DNA of 64,000 bases from Oscillospiraceae bacterium (GTDB taxonomy: Bacteria > Bacillota > Clostridia > Oscillospirales > Oscillospiraceae): contig JAHHRW010000001.1 of the NCBI GenBank assembly GCA_020025575.1, positions 62,001 to 126,000 of the forward strand. The letters run 5' to 3'. Under the pieces are notes generated by a model that saw only the letters and a list, made by a program, of their open reading frames with translations, made no database searches and was not told where the DNA came from. The position numbers were made by a program, and so were the translations under genes. Below, piece after piece: positions 1 to 7,099 of the stretch. The number at the start of each line of letters is the position of its first letter. Position 1 is the stretch's first letter.

Positions 1-1
1 G

Positions 2-622
2 CTCTACAATAATACGAATGCTCCATCTGCAATTGATGAGAATTCAAGATTATTCAAGCTGGAATCTAATCTACGTAAATCGACACCACAGTTTAGTATT
101 GAAAATATTCAAGGGTCTTGGAACGGTTCTCAATCCTACTTAGACTATCCGAATATTGATTTAAGTGGGATTTCGTTAAATTCCTGTAATATTATTAACC
201 TAGATAACCATTTTGCAAGAGGATTTAAGCCTAAAAAAATGAATAGTAATAGATATGATGAGTTTTTGAGTCATTTTACTGTTACATCTAATATTGAAGG
301 CGTGAATATTACAGCGGAAGTTAAAGGCTTAGAAACAGATGTAAGCAAGTATGAAGTAACTATATGGTTTATAGCGAAAAGTGCTAATGGTGAGGGCTTC
401 ACCTTAAATAAAGACGATGTAGTTTTCACGGTAAAACTGAATTTTGGATATGTCATAAAGGATATTTATTTTAGAAGAACCTATTCCAATTATTCAACAG
501 CTATTTTATCTGAATCTTCCCGTGATGATACTTTTTTTGTTCGATATATTGGCTCTGATAGTATTGAAATATCTTCAGATGGTTTATATGCGAAGATGGG
601 ACTGACCCTAATTTTTGATTGA
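2..622 (+). CDS. Phage-like structural protein, C-terminal part (5' end outside window)
   Basis: The frame is open from base 2 to a TGA at 620-622, so at least 206 residues are coded and the start lies upstream of the window. An internal ATG at 239 has no convincing ribosome binding site and is probably not the start. The protein is polar, rich in Asn, Ser and Ile, with alternating hydrophobic residues typical of beta-rich virion or tail-appendage proteins; no named domain is recognised. Position is the main clue: it is followed by a holin and an amidase, the usual tail-then-lysis order. The DNA is clearly AT-rich, unlike the GC-rich lysis genes just downstream, so this end is mosaic. A tail-fibre or baseplate role is inferred only from context. 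Confidence 0.5.
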   Translation, partial: LYNNTNAPSAIDENSRLFKLESNLRKSTPQFSIENIQGSWNGSQSYLDYPNIDLSGISLNSCNIINLDNHFARGFKPKKMNSNRYDEFLSHFTVTSNIEGVNITAEVKGLETDVSKYEVTIWFIAKSANGEGFTLNKDDVVFTVKLNFGYVIKDIYFRRTYSNYSTAILSESSRDDTFFVRYIGSDSIEISSDGLYAKMGLTLIFD

Positions 623-642
623 TAATTAGCAAGATTATAACG

Positions 643-661
643 TATACCATCCGATGGTATA
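643..661. repeat. Short perfect dyad after the phage structural gene
   Basis: TATACCAT and ATGGTATA flank a 3-base loop (CCG) 21 bases after the stop codon at 622. No T-run follows, so it is a weak terminator candidate at best and may be an mRNA 3'-end hairpin or a protein site. The rest of 623-845 shows no convincing gene before the holin ribosome binding site. Confidence 0.3.
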
Positions 662-845
662 AAATAGACTCAAATCTTCTGTGGCAAAGAAAATTATGGT
701 AATAGGTAAAAGTGTTAATCCAATATACAACTTCTACCTTGGATGTTCCATTTATTCCATACAGGAGTAAAGAGCCGTTGGAGTAATGATTCCTGATGGG
801 GTAATCAAACGGAAAAATTAAAAATAAAGAGGAGGAAAACAAAAG

Positions 846-1280
846 ATGTTGAAAGTAAAGATTTGCACTGTCATTGGCGCAGTGGGCGGTGCAATCGCCA
901 CCGCCATGGGAGGCTGGAACGCCGCCTTGCAGGCGCTGGTGATCTTCATGGGGATTGACTATGCCACGGGGCTGATGGTGGCGGGGATCTTCCACGCAAG
1001 CCCCAAGACCAGCGGCGGTGGTCTGGAATCCCAGGCAGGTTTCAAGGGCCTGTGCCGGAAGTTTATGATGCTGCTGATTGTGCTGGCGGCAAACCAGATC
1101 GATGTGCTGGTGGGTGTGCATTACGTCCGGGATGCAGTCATCATTGCCTTCTGCACAAACGAGCTGATCAGCATTCTGGAAAATGCCGGGCTGATGGGGC
1201 TGCCCATCCCCAAGGCAATGAAAAACGCAATCGAGATTTTAAAGAAGAAAGAACAGCAGGAGGGTGTACATAATGGCTAA
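846..1280 (+). CDS. Phage holin (phi29-type/toxin-secretion holin family)
   Basis: A 144-residue membrane protein. Residues about 5-25 and 25-50 are Gly/Ala-rich hydrophobic segments around a short 'MGGW' turn, followed by the 'MGIDYATG' stretch and a later hydrophobic segment (about 75-95), as in the Phage_holin_4 (phi29-like) family. Such holins open the membrane at the end of infection so that the endolysin can reach the wall. An ideal AGGAGG precedes the ATG at 846. The stop lies 8 bases inside the endolysin gene, so the two form a lysis cassette. The cassette is GC-rich compared with both flanks, which suggests a recombined module. Family assignment is firm in context; the exact holin class is less so. 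Confidence 0.85.
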   Translation: MLKVKICTVIGAVGGAIATAMGGWNAALQALVIFMGIDYATGLMVAGIFHASPKTSGGGLESQAGFKGLCRKFMMLLIVLAANQIDVLVGVHYVRDAVIIAFCTNELISILENAGLMGLPIPKAMKNAIEILKKKEQQEGVHNG

Positions 1281-2376
1281 GACTTTTTTGATGGCAATTG
1301 ATGCAGGTCACGGCAGAGACGTAGGTGGCAACCGGTGCGTGAAGTATTTGGACCCCAACCAGACGGCGGAATGGGTTCTGGCTGACAGGGTATCCAGAGC
1401 GATTGCTGAAAGAGCAAAGCTGTACGCGGGATTCAAGACCATCCGGGTGGACGATGTCACAGGCAACGAGGATGTCAGACTTGGGGAGCGCGTCAGACGG
1501 GCAAATTCTGCAGGCGTTGATTTCTACCTGAGCAATCATTTTGATGCAGGCATTGGCGGTAGCTATGGCGGCGGTGTAACGGCATTCTGCGTTGCTACCG
1601 GCGGGCAGGCTGAGCGGTACCGGGATAACCTGTACGAGGCTGTGGTGGAAACAGGGCGTCTGCGTGGCAATCGATCGGAGCCCAGAAAGACGGAAAACTT
1701 CTATGTGCTGCGAAACACGGATGCGCCCGCTGTGCTGATCGAATACGGTTTCATGGACAGTCCCGCCGATGTGCCGGTGATCCTGACCCAGGAGTACACA
1801 ACGGCGGTTGGCTATGCCGTGGCTGACCGGCTGGCAAAGATGTACGGTCTGCAGCGGCTGCGCACCTTCGATGATGTGGCACCGGAAGCATACTGTTTTG
1901 ATGCGGTGGAATGGGCAGTGAAGAAGGGTATCACCAAGGGCACGGAGAAGAACAAGTTTTCTCCGGACGAGCCCTGCACCCGTGCCCAGGCGGTCACTAT
2001 GCTGTGGGCGCGGTATGGCAAGCCTGAGCCTGCTGGGTATGAGGCATTTACGGATGTGGCTCCTACGGCCTATTTCTCCAAGGCTGCCCAGTGGTCACGT
2101 TCCAAGGGAATCACCGCCGGTGTGGGGGATAACAAGTTCGGGCCTGATGTTCCCTGCACCCGTGCCCAGATCGTGACCATGCTGTGGGCAGCAGCTGGTC
2201 GGCCTGATGTGGGCGGTGATCTGCCTTTCGACGATGTAAAGGAAAGTAATTACTTCGCCAAGGCCGTCAAATGGGCGAAGGCCAAGGGCATTACCGCCGG
2301 TGTGGGCGGCGGCAAGTTCGCACCCCACGAACCCTGCAGCCGGGCGCAGATGGTCTGCTTCCTGTATAAGGTATAA
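1273..2376 (+). CDS. N-acetylmuramoyl-L-alanine amidase endolysin with three SLH domains
   Basis: The N-terminal domain (about 5-175) is an Amidase_3 zinc amidase that cuts the lactoyl-peptide bond of peptidoglycan. Likely zinc ligands are His13 ('DAGHG'), Glu33 and His89 ('SNHFDAG'); Glu157 in 'LIEYGFMDS' matches the catalytic glutamate. Three SLH repeats follow (about 198-245, 255-305 and 315-367), each with the 'FxDV...A..WA...GI..G' and 'F.P....RAQ' pattern. SLH modules bind secondary wall polymers, so this lysin would be held at the cell wall. The ATG at 1273 is preferred over the GTG at 1264 because AGGAGGG at about 1257-1263 is then well spaced. There is no signal peptide, as expected for a holin-released lysin. 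It overlaps the holin by 8 bases and is followed by a strong hairpin. Confidence 0.92.
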   Translation: MAKTFLMAIDAGHGRDVGGNRCVKYLDPNQTAEWVLADRVSRAIAERAKLYAGFKTIRVDDVTGNEDVRLGERVRRANSAGVDFYLSNHFDAGIGGSYGGGVTAFCVATGGQAERYRDNLYEAVVETGRLRGNRSEPRKTENFYVLRNTDAPAVLIEYGFMDSPADVPVILTQEYTTAVGYAVADRLAKMYGLQRLRTFDDVAPEAYCFDAVEWAVKKGITKGTEKNKFSPDEPCTRAQAVTMLWARYGKPEPAGYEAFTDVAPTAYFSKAAQWSRSKGITAGVGDNKFGPDVPCTRAQIVTMLWAAAGRPDVGGDLPFDDVKESNYFAKAVKWAKAKGITAGVGGGKFAPHEPCSRAQMVCFLYKV

Positions 2377-2380
2377 AAAT

Positions 2381-2414
2381 TTCCCCTCTCTGGAGTCAAA
2401 TCCGGAGAGGGGAA
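2381..2414 (+). terminator. Hairpin after the endolysin gene
   Basis: A 14-bp stem (one G-T pair) with a 6-base loop starts 5 bases after the endolysin stop. The following sequence is T-rich but lacks a clean T-run. Best read as the end of the phage late transcript. Confidence 0.7.
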
Positions 2415-2416
2415 TT

Positions 2417-2479
2417 ATGTCGTTTTAGTTGCATTTCATAAGCATTTTCACTTTGAAAAGTGACAACGACATTTCATAA
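2417..2479. repeat. Nested inverted and direct repeats beyond the phage lysis cassette
   Basis: ATGTCGTT (2417-2424) is inverted as AACGACAT (2465-2472). Inside lies a hairpin TCACTTT/AAAGTGA (2448-2454, 2457-2463). CATTTCATAA occurs as a direct repeat at 2432-2441 and 2470-2479. The gene-free stretch 2415-2777 holds this cluster and otherwise AT-rich sequence with no recognisable gene. The location suits a phage-end regulatory or attachment region, but no second att copy is visible in the window. Confidence 0.4.
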
Positions 2480-2777
2480 TATAAAATGAATTTCAGAATA
2501 TAGACTGATGTATCAGCATTCCTATATGACGATGAGGGGAAGCCTCGAACAGTCTTTTGTCAGGTAAAACAACTATTTCAAGGCCAGCTCTCAATATTGC
2601 ACATTACAGTAAAAAAATGAGACCAAACATTCCACACTAATCTCTTCCTGTTGCTCATCTAATGGAATATTACCATATCGAACGCTATGTCATTTTAATA
2701 TATTTACTTGTCTACTCTATAAATCCACATACAATATGATATAATAAAATAAAACTACATAGAAGGGTTTGATTAAC

Positions 2778-3599
2778 ATGTTTGATGTTGGGATGCTATG
2801 CGGTACGAATGATCATATCTTGGGTTATAAAATTGTTGAAAAAAAGTATGTTAAGAACATTGTGAAGGATGGGCAGATTTATTTTGGCCTACTGCAGGAT
2901 TATCGGAAGATGGAGCAGCAGGATAGGTGCTCTATCGGGGATAGTAAAGAGGCATCCCTCTCAATGAATGTTCAACAATTTATAGAAATTGATAATAAAT
3001 ATGTAGAAATCCATGGATTCAATGCTGGAAACAATGCTCGTTTTAACGCCAAGCAATGCGCTTTTTGTTTCTTTATGGAAGGCCTAAAATCCTTCACAAA
3101 ATGTTCAGATGGTAAGTACCGATACCATATTTTGAACTCCGATCTCCAGAGAATTTGTAAAGATAAGGGCGGAATAAGCCAATGTTCATTGATTATATTT
3201 GACATAGATTTAGTTTTTAAAATATGTGATGAATTAATCAGTAGGAAATTGCCATATATGAGTGGAAAAATTATTTATGATGATTTCTACTATATTCCAA
3301 AGTCTGATGATATTAAATCTAGACAGTATGCTCTAGAGTGCTGCTTTCATAAAGAGAAAAGGTTTTCTTATCAGCACGAGTTCCGTATAGCCACACTTAA
3401 CACCGAAAATAAGCCTATTAACGACCTCTTTGTTGATGTTGAAGATGATTACTTTCAAGTGATGGATTTAAAAGATGGATATGATTTTTGCTGCTGCGCA
3501 GATATACTAGCAGAAAAGAAAGATTTTGGGAAAGTAGATGTTTGCTTTAACTTTACACATGACTTAATTAAAAGTAAAACTGAAATACAGTCTAATTGA
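2778..3599 (+). CDS. Protein of unknown function, phage-adjacent accessory gene
   Basis: The 273-residue protein is not confidently recognised. It starts with 'GYKIVEKKYV' and has an early 'GQIYFGLLQDYRKMEQQDRCSIGDSKEA' region; a block of this type ('residues tell which rows are shown, then IGD..EA') occurs in uncharacterised proteins often found among accessory or phage-linked genes, as far as memory allows. There is no signal peptide or membrane segment. ATG 2778 is chosen over the TTG at 2769 because AGAAGGG at 2761-2767 is then 10 bases away. The gene is strongly AT-rich, consistent with horizontal transfer. It lies between the endolysin and the sirtuin gene, 32 bases before the latter, so the two could be co-transcribed. 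Any defence role is speculative. Confidence 0.6.
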   Translation: MFDVGMLCGTNDHILGYKIVEKKYVKNIVKDGQIYFGLLQDYRKMEQQDRCSIGDSKEASLSMNVQQFIEIDNKYVEIHGFNAGNNARFNAKQCAFCFFMEGLKSFTKCSDGKYRYHILNSDLQRICKDKGGISQCSLIIFDIDLVFKICDELISRKLPYMSGKIIYDDFYYIPKSDDIKSRQYALECCFHKEKRFSYQHEFRIATLNTENKPINDLFVDVEDDYFQVMDLKDGYDFCCCADILAEKKDFGKVDVCFNFTHDLIKSKTEIQSN

Positions 3600-3631
3600 G
3601 TAAGTCCTGAAAGTGGAATGGGGTGTTTCAT

Positions 3632-4423
3632 ATGGATAAGATTGATATTTTAAAATACTGGTTGGAAGAAAGCCACAGTATTGTTGCTTTCACTGGCGCT
3701 GGAGTATCGACGGAATCTGGCATAAAAGATTTCAGAAGTGCCGATGGTTTGTTTGCTGAAACATGGGGGACTAATGAACATTACTCCACAGAATCTGGTA
3801 TACCAGATTTTAGAAGTGTAGATGGTTTGTACGCCCAGAAGTTCGATTATCCACCGGAAACGATTATAAGCCACAGTTTTTATCAGAGAAATCCTGAGTA
3901 TTTCTTCCGGTTTTATAGAGAAAAAATGCTGCCGCTGGGATTTTCACCCAATGTGACCCACGAAGTTTTGGCAAAGTGGGAACAAGAGGGGAGACTTTTA
4001 GCGATCGTCACCCAGAATATTGATGGTTTGCATCAAAAGGCAGGCAGTAAAAAGGTATATGAGCTGCATGGTAGTGTTTTGCGCAATTACTGTACCAAGT
4101 GCAAAAAATTCTACTCAGCGGAATATCTGAAAGAGGCTGTGGGAATACCCCGGTGCAATTGCGGCGGTATCGTAAAACCGGATGTGGTGCTCTATGAAGA
4201 GCCGTTGGATCAGACGATCGTTGAAAAGAGCGTCACTGCAATATCCCAAGCAGATATGTTGATTGTAGCCGGAACCAGCCTGACGGTGTATCCGGCAGCA
4301 GGACTGATCAACTATTTTCGCGGGAAACATTTGGTGCTGATTAATCGCGATGTGACTCCATATGACAGCCATGCAGATCTGGTTTTGCATGAAGGATTGG
4401 GAACAGTGTTTTCTCAGCTTTGA
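3632..4423 (+). CDS. NAD-dependent protein deacylase (sirtuin, Sir2/CobB type) with a duplicated loop segment
   Basis: Sirtuins remove acyl groups from lysines using NAD+. The sequence has 'TGAGVS' for NAD binding, 'TQNIDGLH', the catalytic His in 'YELHGS', a zinc ribbon (CTKC ... CNC) and 'VAGTSLTVYPAAGL'. The unusual part is a repeat of the segment after GAGVS: 'STESGIKDFRSADGLF' at about residue 26 is followed 26 codons later by 'STESGIPDFRSVDGLY'. The second copy fits the family consensus (SGIPDFR), and the first has Lys for the usual Pro. This adds 26 residues to the cofactor loop. ATG 3632 with GGGGTG upstream is favoured over GTG 3623. The gene ends at a strong terminator. Deacylase activity is likely but may be altered by the insertion. 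Confidence 0.88.
   Translation: MDKIDILKYWLEESHSIVAFTGAGVSTESGIKDFRSADGLFAETWGTNEHYSTESGIPDFRSVDGLYAQKFDYPPETIISHSFYQRNPEYFFRFYREKMLPLGFSPNVTHEVLAKWEQEGRLLAIVTQNIDGLHQKAGSKKVYELHGSVLRNYCTKCKKFYSAEYLKEAVGIPRCNCGGIVKPDVVLYEEPLDQTIVEKSVTAISQADMLIVAGTSLTVYPAAGLINYFRGKHLVLINRDVTPYDSHADLVLHEGLGTVFSQL
3707..3838 (+). repeat. Imperfect 78-base-period duplication inside the sirtuin gene
   Basis: Bases 3707-3760 and 3785-3838 encode two versions of the same 18-residue segment, roughly three quarters identical at the DNA level and in the same frame. The 24 bases between them encode an unrelated linker. The level of difference means it is not an assembly artefact of identical reads. Confidence 0.85.
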
Positions 4424-4424
4424 A

Positions 4425-4457
4425 AAATCCGAGTATCATTGATACTCGGATTTTTTT
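4425..4457 (+). terminator. Intrinsic terminator after the sirtuin gene
   Basis: AAATCCGAGTATC pairs with GATACTCGGATTT around a short loop and is followed by a run of seven T. It separates the sirtuin gene from the metal-efflux promoter that begins two bases later. Confidence 0.92.
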
Positions 4458-4458
4458 C

Positions 4459-4487
4459 TTGACAAATGGGGTTACAAATCATATAAT
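4459..4487 (+). promoter_or_regulatory. Consensus sigma-A promoter of the metal-efflux operon
   Basis: TTGACA at 4459-4464 and TATAAT at 4482-4487 are separated by 17 bases, a perfect match to the housekeeping consensus. Such a strong promoter is expected where a repressor holds the operon off. Confidence 0.9.
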
Positions 4488-4488
4488 G

Positions 4489-4522
4489 AATATATGAACA
4501 AGAAAACATATGAATATATGAA
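4489..4522 (+). promoter_or_regulatory. Candidate operator repeats for the SmtB-type repressor
   Basis: AATATATGAA occurs at 4489-4498 and 4513-4522, with a third ATATGAA at 4508-4514, directly downstream of the -10 box. ArsR-family repressors bind here in many operons, although their usual sites are inverted rather than direct repeats, so the assignment is tentative. Confidence 0.4.
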
Positions 4523-4533
4523 AGGATGGTTGA

Positions 4534-4833
4534 ATGGAACAAGATTTTTTGTTTGATGACGATGAGTTGATTGAAATGGCAGAGCTTTTCAAGGTGTTTG
4601 GGGACTCCACCAGAATTAAAATCCTGACAATTCTATTAGATGGAGAAAAATGCGTACAAGAAATTACGGACGCAGCCGGTTCGACACAGTCAGCTGTCAG
4701 CCATCAGCTGAGAATCTTAAAGCAAGCCAGATTGGTTCGTAATCGGCGACAAGGAAAACAGATCTGCTATTCTTTAGCAGACGACCATGTAAAAACCATT
4801 CTTGGAATGGCTAGAGAACATTTGGAGGAATAA
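4534..4833 (+). CDS. ArsR/SmtB-family metal-sensing repressor
   Basis: A 99-residue winged-helix protein. 'FGDSTRIKILTILL' and 'TQSAVSHQLRILKQARLV' are the hallmark helix-turn-helix region. At the C terminus Asp83, His85, His96 and Glu99 reproduce the spacing (2, 11, 3) of the alpha-5 zinc site of SmtB, so Zn(II) or a similar ion (Co, Cd) should release it from DNA. A single Cys40 in the alpha-3 region ('GEKCVQEI') lacks the paired cysteine of CadC or ArsR. It is the first gene of the efflux operon, three bases ahead of the metal-binding protein, and very probably represses its own promoter. Arsenic sensing is unlikely. Confidence 0.9.
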   Translation: MEQDFLFDDDELIEMAELFKVFGDSTRIKILTILLDGEKCVQEITDAAGSTQSAVSHQLRILKQARLVRNRRQGKQICYSLADDHVKTILGMAREHLEE

Positions 4834-4836
4834 TTT

Positions 4837-5058
4837 ATGCGTAAAACATTTGAATTGGAAAATCTGGAATGCGCAAACTGCGCAGCCAAAATGGAGCGTG
4901 ATATTGCAGCGATTCCGGAAGTGAACAAGTGTACCATTACATTTATGACATCCCGTATGAGCATTTCTGTAGCTGACGGCGCGGATTTCAACGAAATCCT
5001 AGATAAGGCTCAGGCAATCATGAAGTCCTATGAGAAGGACTGTACTATTGTAAGATGA
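4837..5058 (+). CDS. Heavy-metal-associated (HMA) domain protein
   Basis: A 73-residue single HMA domain with the metal-binding motif 'ECANCAAKME' (CxxC) and the beta-alpha-beta-beta-alpha-beta length of the family. In many zinc/cadmium ATPases this domain is fused at the N terminus; here it is a separate protein whose stop overlaps the ATPase start (ATGA at 5055-5058), so translation is coupled. It probably delivers metal to, or regulates, the pump. GGAGG at 4824-4828 precedes its ATG. The alternative is a free copper chaperone, but the neighbouring Zn-type sensor argues for Zn/Cd. Confidence 0.88.
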   Translation: MRKTFELENLECANCAAKMERDIAAIPEVNKCTITFMTSRMSISVADGADFNEILDKAQAIMKSYEKDCTIVR

Positions 5059-6875
5059 ATAAGAAACAGAAAAGAATTGCAAAGCAGATTGGCTTTGGAC
5101 TATTGATTTTTGCGTTGGGTATCATTACCAAGCGGTACAGTCTTGTTTTAGGCAATGCATTGCTTGGAGCTGGATGGCTGACAGCAGGATACAATGTTAT
5201 TTTGGATGCATTTGGAAAAATCAAAGCAAAGAAACCTTTCGATGAAGAACTGCTGATGACATTGGCATCTGGCTGTGCTGTATTATTGGGGGAGTTTTCT
5301 GAGGCGGCTGCGGTGATGATATTTTATCAGATCGGCGAACTTTTCCAGAGTATAGCAGTAGAACGCTCCAGAAAGTCTGTGGCAGAATTGATGGATCTTC
5401 GTCCGGATGTTGCTTATATTCTGCGAGATGGCCAGACAGAAGAGGTTGATCCTGAAGATGTTCAGGTTGGAGATTTGCTGCTGGTACATCCAGGAGAACG
5501 CATTCCGGTTGATGGTATCATCATGGAGGGATCTGCATCAATAGATACCTCTAAAATCACGGGCGAGTCTGTGCCGGCGGATCTGACAGTTGGGGATCAG
5601 GTGCTTTCCGGGTGCATCAACCTATCGGGTGTTCTGACGATTCGTGCTGAGAGTGAATTTGCATCTTCTACAGTTGCGCATATCCTTGATTTGATGGATT
5701 CCGCCAGCGAGGGAAGAAGTCAGACAGAGACACTGATTACACGCTTTTCCCAGAGCTACACCCCCTGCGTCGTAATCGCGGCGGTGATCCTTGCCCTCGT
5801 TCCACCGCTTTTTACAGGATTTCACTTTGCAACCTGGATCCACCGTGCCTTGAATTTCCTTGTGGTCAGCTGTCCATGTGCGTTGGTGATCTCGGTGCCG
5901 CTGGCCTTCTTTGGCGGTATGGGTGGCGTGAGTAAGGCAGGAATGATTGCAAAGGGCGGTGTTGCATTGGAGAATCTGGCTAAGATCGATTCGGTTGTCT
6001 TTGATAAGACAGGTACGTTGACGACAGGTGATTTCCGTGTAGTTCGGGTCGAATCACAGACGGAGAATCTGCTGGAGTTGATCGCATCTGCTGAGGAGGT
6101 ATCGCACCATCCAATTGCCAGGGCAATCGTGAATGCTTGCCCAGAGCATCCAAAGGCAGTCAATATTCAGGAAATTCCGGGGCAGGGAATCCGTGCAGAG
6201 GTAAACGGCTATCTCGTAATGGCAGGTAACCGTCGCATGTTGGAAAATCTGCAATTGCGCGCTCCGGAAATTGATGGAGCTACGATTGTTTACGCAGTCA
6301 TTGATGGAAGTTATGCCGGTGCAATTGTTTTAGAGGATACGATCAAAGCTGGGGCAGGGGAATCTCTGCAGGCATTAAAGAAACTTGGCATTTCCAACAT
6401 TTGTATGCTAACCGGCGACCGTGAATCAGCGGCAAAAATTGTGGCAGACCGTTTACAGCTGGATGCGTATCAGCATAGCTTACTGCCGCAGGATAAGCTT
6501 GCCGCAGTTCAGAAAATGCTGGGCAGCGGTAATCATGTGGCATTTGTTGGTGACGGAGTGAACGATGCCCCAGTACTGACGATGGCCACGGTGGGTGTTG
6601 CCATGGGCGGTGTTGGCTCAGATGCAGCAGTTGAGGCCTCAGATTTGGTTCTGTTAAAGGATGATTTGAGAGGACTGCCGAAGGCGGTCACCATTGCAAG
6701 AAGAACCCTCTCTATTGCAAAGCAGAATATTATTTTCGCGCTGGCGGTCAAATTTGGCGTGATGCTGCTCAGCATTCCGGGTATTGCCAGTATGTGGTTG
6801 GCGGTATTTGCTGATGTAGGTGTGGCCATTTTGTGTATTCTAAATTCCTTCCGAGCGATGAAAAGTGATGTATAA
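5055..6875 (+). CDS. P1B-type heavy-metal-exporting ATPase (Zn/Cd/Co type)
   Basis: The 606-residue pump uses ATP to export metal ions across the membrane. Visible motifs, in order: TGES (about 170), the membrane metal site 'SCPCAL' (about 272), the phosphorylation site 'DKTGT' (about 316), 'HHP' (about 351) typical of P1B pumps, 'TGDRESAA', and 'GDGVNDAPVL' (about 500). It is short because the HMA domain is encoded separately by the gene before it, overlapping by 4 bases. Paired with an SmtB-type repressor, Zn(II)/Cd(II)/Co(II) export fits better than copper. The operon ends at a hairpin at 6959-7001. Confidence 0.93.
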   Translation: MNKKQKRIAKQIGFGLLIFALGIITKRYSLVLGNALLGAGWLTAGYNVILDAFGKIKAKKPFDEELLMTLASGCAVLLGEFSEAAAVMIFYQIGELFQSIAVERSRKSVAELMDLRPDVAYILRDGQTEEVDPEDVQVGDLLLVHPGERIPVDGIIMEGSASIDTSKITGESVPADLTVGDQVLSGCINLSGVLTIRAESEFASSTVAHILDLMDSASEGRSQTETLITRFSQSYTPCVVIAAVILALVPPLFTGFHFATWIHRALNFLVVSCPCALVISVPLAFFGGMGGVSKAGMIAKGGVALENLAKIDSVVFDKTGTLTTGDFRVVRVESQTENLLELIASAEEVSHHPIARAIVNACPEHPKAVNIQEIPGQGIRAEVNGYLVMAGNRRMLENLQLRAPEIDGATIVYAVIDGSYAGAIVLEDTIKAGAGESLQALKKLGISNICMLTGDRESAAKIVADRLQLDAYQHSLLPQDKLAAVQKMLGSGNHVAFVGDGVNDAPVLTMATVGVAMGGVGSDAAVEASDLVLLKDDLRGLPKAVTIARRTLSIAKQNIIFALAVKFGVMLLSIPGIASMWLAVFADVGVAILCILNSFRAMKSDV

Positions 6876-6958
6876 CAATAACCGCTCATGTGGTTGGCAT
6901 TCGCACTACAATAAGCTATATAGATCTCTATTTGCGATCTGACACAGAAGCGCAAACA

Positions 6959-7001
6959 AAACAGGCAGTACCAAGAGGTGTTCTCAAGGTACTGCCTGTT
7001 T
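6959..7001. terminator. Hairpin between converging efflux operon and ThrE-type gene
   Basis: A 14-bp perfect stem (AAACAGGCAGTACC with its complement) around a 15-base loop. T-rich sequence follows on both strands, so it can serve both converging transcripts. Confidence 0.8.
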
Positions 7002-7099
7002 ATCGTCTTTTTGAAAAGTAATAGAAATGAAATTACAACAGAAATCAGATTTGTTGGATAGGGAAACATGGTACACAGCTATTGGACGCTGCTCAGATC

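Noticed and set aside
696..770. Short frame before the holin gene (24 codons)
   Set aside because: No ribosome binding site and no conserved features; more likely chance.
501..1121. Minus-strand open frame of 206 codons across the phage structural gene end and holin
   Set aside because: It is antisense to a holin with a clear ribosome binding site and family features, changes composition abruptly and has no recognisable domain.
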